7,149 nucleotides of DNA from Devosia equisanguinis. Lineage in GTDB: Bacteria; Pseudomonadota; Alphaproteobacteria; Rhizobiales; Hyphomicrobiaceae. Shown here one piece after another: positions 4,520 through 7,149 of this stretch. The DNA lies in NCBI GenBank assembly GCA_945901835.1, contig CAMDMH010000149.1, positions 1-7,149 of the forward strand, written 5' to 3'. The notes beneath the pieces are model-generated. The model made no database searches and was not told the DNA's origin. It was given only the letters and a program-made list of their open reading frames with translations. Position 1 is the first letter of the stretch. Every line of letters begins with the position of its first letter. The position numbers were made by a program, and so were the translations under genes.

Positions 4520-6232
4520 TTACTTGTCGTTCTCTTCGCGCTTCTTGATCGCGGCCTTGAAGATGTCGCCCAGCGACGCGCCGGCATCCGAAGAGCCGTA
4601 CTGCGCCACTGCCTGCTTCTCCTCGGAGATCTCGAGCTGCTTGATCGAGACCGTGATCTTGCGCGACGTCTTGTCGGCGCTGAGCACGGCGGCGTCGACC
4701 TTCTGGCCGACCGAGAAGCGCTCGGGGCGCTGCTCGGAGCGGTCACGCGAAAGATCGGCGCGCTTGATGTAGGTCGTGATGTCGGAGCCGATGATCTTGC
4801 ACTCGATCCCGTTGTCCTCGACCTTGATGACTTCGCAGGTGACCGCGTCGCCCTTCTTGTACTTGGCGAGCGCGTCTGCAGGGTCGCCGCCGAGCTGCTT
4901 GATGCCGAGCGAGATGCGCTCCTTCGAGGCGTCGACGTCGAGCACGATGGCCTTGACGTTGTCGCCCTTCTTGAACTCCTTGATCACCTCGTCGCCGGCG
5001 CGGTTCCAGTCGAGATCCGACAGGTGGACCATGCCGTCGATGCCCGAATCCAGGCCGACGAACAGACCGAACTCCGTGATGTTCCGGATCGGGCCTTCGA
5101 TGATCGTGCCCTTCGGGTGCTTGCCGAGGAAGTTGTCCCACGGGTTGTCCTGGGTCTGCTTGAGGCCCAGCGAGATGCGGCGCTTGTTCGGATCGACCTC
5201 GAGGATCTGAACTTCCACGGCCTGGCTCGTCGAGACGATCTTGCCGGGATGGATGTTCTTCTTGGTCCAGCTCATCTCCGAGACGTGGATCAAGCCCTCG
5301 ACGCCTGGCTCCAGCTCAACGAACGCGCCGTAGTCGGCAATGTTCGTGACGGTGCCCTTGAAGCGTCCGCCGACCGGATACTTGGCCTCGATCGAGAGCC
5401 ACGGATCGGCCTGCAGCTGCTTCATGCCGAGCGAGATGCGCTGCGTATCCGGATTGATCCGGATGATCCGCACCTTCACGCTGTCGCCGACGTTGACGAT
5501 CTCGCTCGGGTGGCTGACGCGGCGCCAGGCCATGTCGGTCACGTGCAGCAGGCCGTCGATGCCGCCGAGGTCGATGAACGCACCGTAGTCGGTGATGTTC
5601 TTGACCACGCCCTCGATCTCCTGGCCCTCCTCGAGGCGAGCCACGATGTCGGCGCGCTGCTCGGCACGCGTCTCTTCCAGGACGGAACGGCGCGAGACCA
5701 CGATGTTGCCGCGGCGGCGGTCCATCTTGAGGATCTGGAACGGCTGCGACTGATGCATCAGCGGTCCGATGTCGCGAACCGGGCGGATGTCGACCTGGCT
5801 GCCCGGAAGGAACGCCACGGCGCCGTCGAGATCGACCGTGAAGCCGCCCTTGACCTTGTTGAAGATGACGCCCTGAACCTTCTCGCCAGCCTCGAACTGA
5901 CGCTCGAGCCGGGTCCAGCTCTCCTCGCGCTTGGCCTTCTCTCGCGACAGAACGGCTTCGCCGAGCGCGTTCTCGATGCGCTCCAGGTAGACCTCGACCT
6001 CGTCGCCGGCCTTGAGATCGGCGGGCTTGCCGTTGAGCGCGAACTCGCGCACGGGCACACGGCCTTCCATCTTGAGGCCGACGTCGATAACCGCGAAGTC
6101 CTTGTCGATAGAGACGATCCTGCCGCGGACGACATTGCCCTCGTAGGCGATGTCCTCGGCCAGGGTCTCGTTCAGCATGGCCGTGAATTCGTCCATGCTC
6201 GGCGTCATCGTTTTGTGCGTGTCGGTGCTCAT
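4520..6232 (-). CDS. rpsA: 30S ribosomal protein S1
   Basis: This 570-residue protein helps the 30S subunit bind and unfold mRNA at initiation. Six S1-type OB-fold domains are visible at about 33-99, 117-183, 204-272, 289-359, 376-446 and 463-533. Domains 3-5 show the conserved core clearly, for example NITDYGAFIDLGGIDGLLHV (212-231), IADYGAFVEL (298-307) and ITEFGLFVGL (385-394), each ending in ISLGMKQ/ISLGLKQ/ISLGIKQ. Domains 1 and 2 are the degenerate, ribosome-docking type. The C-terminal tail with YGSSDAGASLGDIFKAA (545-561) is characteristic of alphaproteobacterial S1. Length is normal (E. coli S1 is 557). The start is fixed by GGAG (complement of 6238-6241) five bases before ATG and by an in-frame TGA directly upstream. 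The usual neighbours cmk (upstream) and ihfB (downstream) are not within the window. Confidence 0.97.
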   Translation of the reverse strand: MSTDTHKTMTPSMDEFTAMLNETLAEDIAYEGNVVRGRIVSIDKDFAVIDVGLKMEGRVPVREFALNGKPADLKAGDEVEVYLERIENALGEAVLSREKAKREESWTRLERQFEAGEKVQGVIFNKVKGGFTVDLDGAVAFLPGSQVDIRPVRDIGPLMHQSQPFQILKMDRRRGNIVVSRRSVLEETRAEQRADIVARLEEGQEIEGVVKNITDYGAFIDLGGIDGLLHVTDMAWRRVSHPSEIVNVGDSVKVRIIRINPDTQRISLGMKQLQADPWLSIEAKYPVGGRFKGTVTNIADYGAFVELEPGVEGLIHVSEMSWTKKNIHPGKIVSTSQAVEVQILEVDPNKRRISLGLKQTQDNPWDNFLGKHPKGTIIEGPIRNITEFGLFVGLDSGIDGMVHLSDLDWNRAGDEVIKEFKKGDNVKAIVLDVDASKERISLGIKQLGGDPADALAKYKKGDAVTCEVIKVEDNGIECKIIGSDITTYIKRADLSRDRSEQRPERFSVGQKVDAAVLSADKTSRKITVSIKQLEISEEKQAVAQYGSSDAGASLGDIFKAAIKKREENDK

Positions 6233-6545
6233 TCAGTCTCCATCGGCATTGGTGCCACCGGCATTGCCCAAGGTCTAAGCGACCTTCGGCCATCCGGGAG
6301 GGCGGTTTCGATTTGCATTTCGGGGGCGATGATCGGGCGCGGGCCAGTGGGAATGCCGCAGCGCTTTGGGGGCGCGTCGCACAATGCCGGGCCGGCAGGC
6401 CTTTTCGTCGAACGATGTCGAGCCACGCTCAGAGGGCTAGAATGCCCATCCAACGGGTTTTGGGCGTTCCTCTCTCGCTCCAGGGAGCGAGGGGCCCGCC
6501 CGATTGGCCGATCTCCTCTTGACCGGTCCGATCGTAGTCTCGAAT
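6233..6545 (-). promoter_or_regulatory. Long structured leader of rpsA
   Basis: No gene is seen between the candidate promoter and rpsA. Simple hairpins are present: AAGGTC-TAAGC-GACCTT (6270-6286), CTCGCTCC/GGAGCGAG (6474-6481 with 6484-6491), and GCCCA/TGGGC (6444-6448 with 6461-6465). Close to the start codon the sequence GGCATTG occurs twice (6245-6251 and 6260-6266) around GTGCCACC and could form alternative pairings near the ribosome-binding site. In E. coli S1 represses its own mRNA through a structured leader; a similar role here is inference. Confidence 0.4.
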
Positions 6546-6551
6546 CACCGC

Positions 6552-6580
6552 TCTATAGCCGACCTGTGGGCAGCCGGCAA
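6552..6580 (-). promoter_or_regulatory. rpsA: Candidate sigma-70 promoter for rpsA
   Basis: On the minus strand TTGCCG (complement of 6575-6580) and TATAGA (complement of 6552-6557) are separated by exactly 17 bases. Transcription would start near 6545, giving a leader of about 310 bases. It is the best promoter match I found in the gene-free stretch upstream of rpsA, but is unproven. Confidence 0.45.
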
Positions 6581-6683
6581 CAGGTGGTGAGAGACGGCCC
6601 GCTGTCAGAACCTTTCGCGTGCGGGCGCCGTCGAGAGGCCGATAGTTGGACCAGCATAAACAGGGACACACCATTTTCCTGCT

Positions 6684-6800
6684 GCGTCCCCGGGCGAGCG
6701 GCGTTGCCGTGAGACCCGGGGCCTTTCCCCGAAATTGAGGTGTAAAGACCCCGGCTCTGCGCGCTCGGACCAGTGGGTCCGATCGCTTGTCCGGGGACGC
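6684..6800. repeat. Inverted-repeat element with arms GCGTCCCCGG/CCGGGGACGC
   Basis: Perfect 10-base arms lie at 6684-6693 and 6791-6800, 97 bases apart; similarity extends outward (GCT against AGC beyond a 3-base insertion) and inward (GCGAGCG against CGCTTGT). Inside are two smaller stems: CGGGG/CCCCG (6717-6721 with 6727-6731) and TCGGACC-AGTG-GGTCCGA (6765-6782). The whole could fold as a branched hairpin. Family not recognised. Confidence 0.55.
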
Positions 6801-6837
6801 AACAGCGTTGGGATTCCGTCGTTCATCGGCAAATGCT

Positions 6838-7032
6838 CGTCACCCCGGCGAAGGCCGGGCCCCAAGTCTCATAGCAGCGGGAGTTCGCCTGGCGATTGTT
6901 CGGTTGGAGCGCAGCGGAACACAAATAGGAACAGCCACCAATTCTGTTGGTGTTGTGGCCAATTTTTCGCAATCGCTCGCCCCAATCTCCCGCAGCGCGG
7001 GGCACTGGGCCCCGGCCTTCGCCGGGGTGACG
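6838..7032. repeat. Long imperfect inverted repeat with CGTCACCCCGGCGAAGGCCGGG ends
   Basis: The outer 27 bases (6838-6864) match the reverse complement of 7006-7032 with a single mismatch. Weaker complementarity continues inward (GCGGGAG near 6876 against CTCCCGC near 6987; GCGATTG near 6893 against CAATCGC near 6970). A small apical stem CACCAA-TTCTG-TTGGTG lies at 6936-6952. The end sequence is a type widespread in alphaproteobacterial intergenic DNA (recalled). The roughly 195-base unit looks like one foldback element, possibly a non-autonomous mobile element; no flanking target duplication was confirmed. Confidence 0.75.
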
Positions 7033-7149
7033 ACGGTGGTGAACCGGGCAGGAGTTATCCTCGGGCTCGCAAACGCTGGCTATCGTCGCTCTATCTCGTG
7101 CGACTGACAGGGCCCATGCTCGAGCTGGGGGTCTGGGAGTGCGGGAGCG

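Larger units (their letters stand above)
6233..7149. other. 917-base stretch without a recognisable gene upstream of rpsA
   Basis: It contains the rpsA leader and candidate promoter, an inverted-repeat element at 6684-6800 and a larger one at 6838-7032. Short open frames are present on both strands, but those at the right translate the repeats into recurrent spurious peptides (HPGEGR, WAPAFAGVT, MGPGLRRGDE). Bases 7033-7149 show nothing recognisable; a minus-strand frame ending in TAG near 7080 could be the last codons of an upstream gene, but I cannot identify it. No tRNA or rRNA signature was found. Confidence 0.6.

Noticed and set aside
6474..6491. CTCGCTCC/GGAGCGAG hairpin as a terminator of an upstream gene
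   Set aside because: There is no T-run on either side, and the 2-base centre leaves a strained loop; it is noted only as a leader structure.
5024..6712. 562-codon plus-strand open frame
   Set aside because: It is antisense to rpsA and its leader; its low-complexity composition mirrors the S1 repeats.
6605..7107. Short open frames on both strands upstream of rpsA
   Set aside because: Their products contain peptides typical of translated intergenic repeats (HPGEGR, WAPAFAGVT, GPGLRRGDE) and lack starts with Shine-Dalgarno sites.

Overview
The window reads as chromosomal DNA from a GC-rich alphaproteobacterium, most likely of the order Hyphomicrobiales (Bradyrhizobium/Xanthobacteraceae-like). 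This rests on the character of the six-domain ribosomal protein S1, a Tat-exported amidohydrolase, and several families of short palindromic intergenic repeats of a kind common in that group. The assignment is made from memory of family sequences, not from a search.

All four complete, confidently called genes lie on the minus strand. Reading with transcription, from right to left: (1) about 900 bases without a gene (6233-7149), holding two large inverted-repeat elements, a plausible sigma-70 promoter and a long leader for rpsA; (2) rpsA (6232-4520), followed by a convincing intrinsic terminator (4395-4435) bracketed by CCACTCAC-type repeats; (3) a GlcG/HbpS-type heme-binding-family protein (4339-3911); (4) a thiamine-diphosphate-dependent enzyme of the acetolactate-synthase superfamily (3750-2056); (5) a Tat-signal amidohydrolase of the ATZ/TRZ type (1898-447); (6) a 425-base gap with two copies of a 27-base palindrome; (7) at the left edge, the first seven codons of another minus-strand gene, probably an IS4-family transposase, with its ribosome-binding site buried in a 13-bp hairpin.

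The three genes after the rpsA terminator look like a small accessory metabolic set. They share orientation, and gaps of 160 and 157 bases separate them. Both gaps carry the same palindromic repeat (CCTCTCCCCG...CGGGGAGAGG) in the same orientation. Translation of these repeats creates false N-terminal extensions on the TPP enzyme and the amidohydrolase, so the starts are placed downstream at good Shine-Dalgarno sites. The substrate of the set cannot be read from sequence; a cytoplasmic TPP lyase/ligase plus an exported hydrolase suggests catabolism of an organic compound, but that is inference.

No CRISPR array, tRNA, rRNA or clearly new defence or mobile system was seen. The most interesting points are the hairpin masking the putative transposase start, the loss of the usual Glu in the amidohydrolase HxxE motif, the apparent isolation of rpsA from its usual neighbours, and the dense, varied repeat content.
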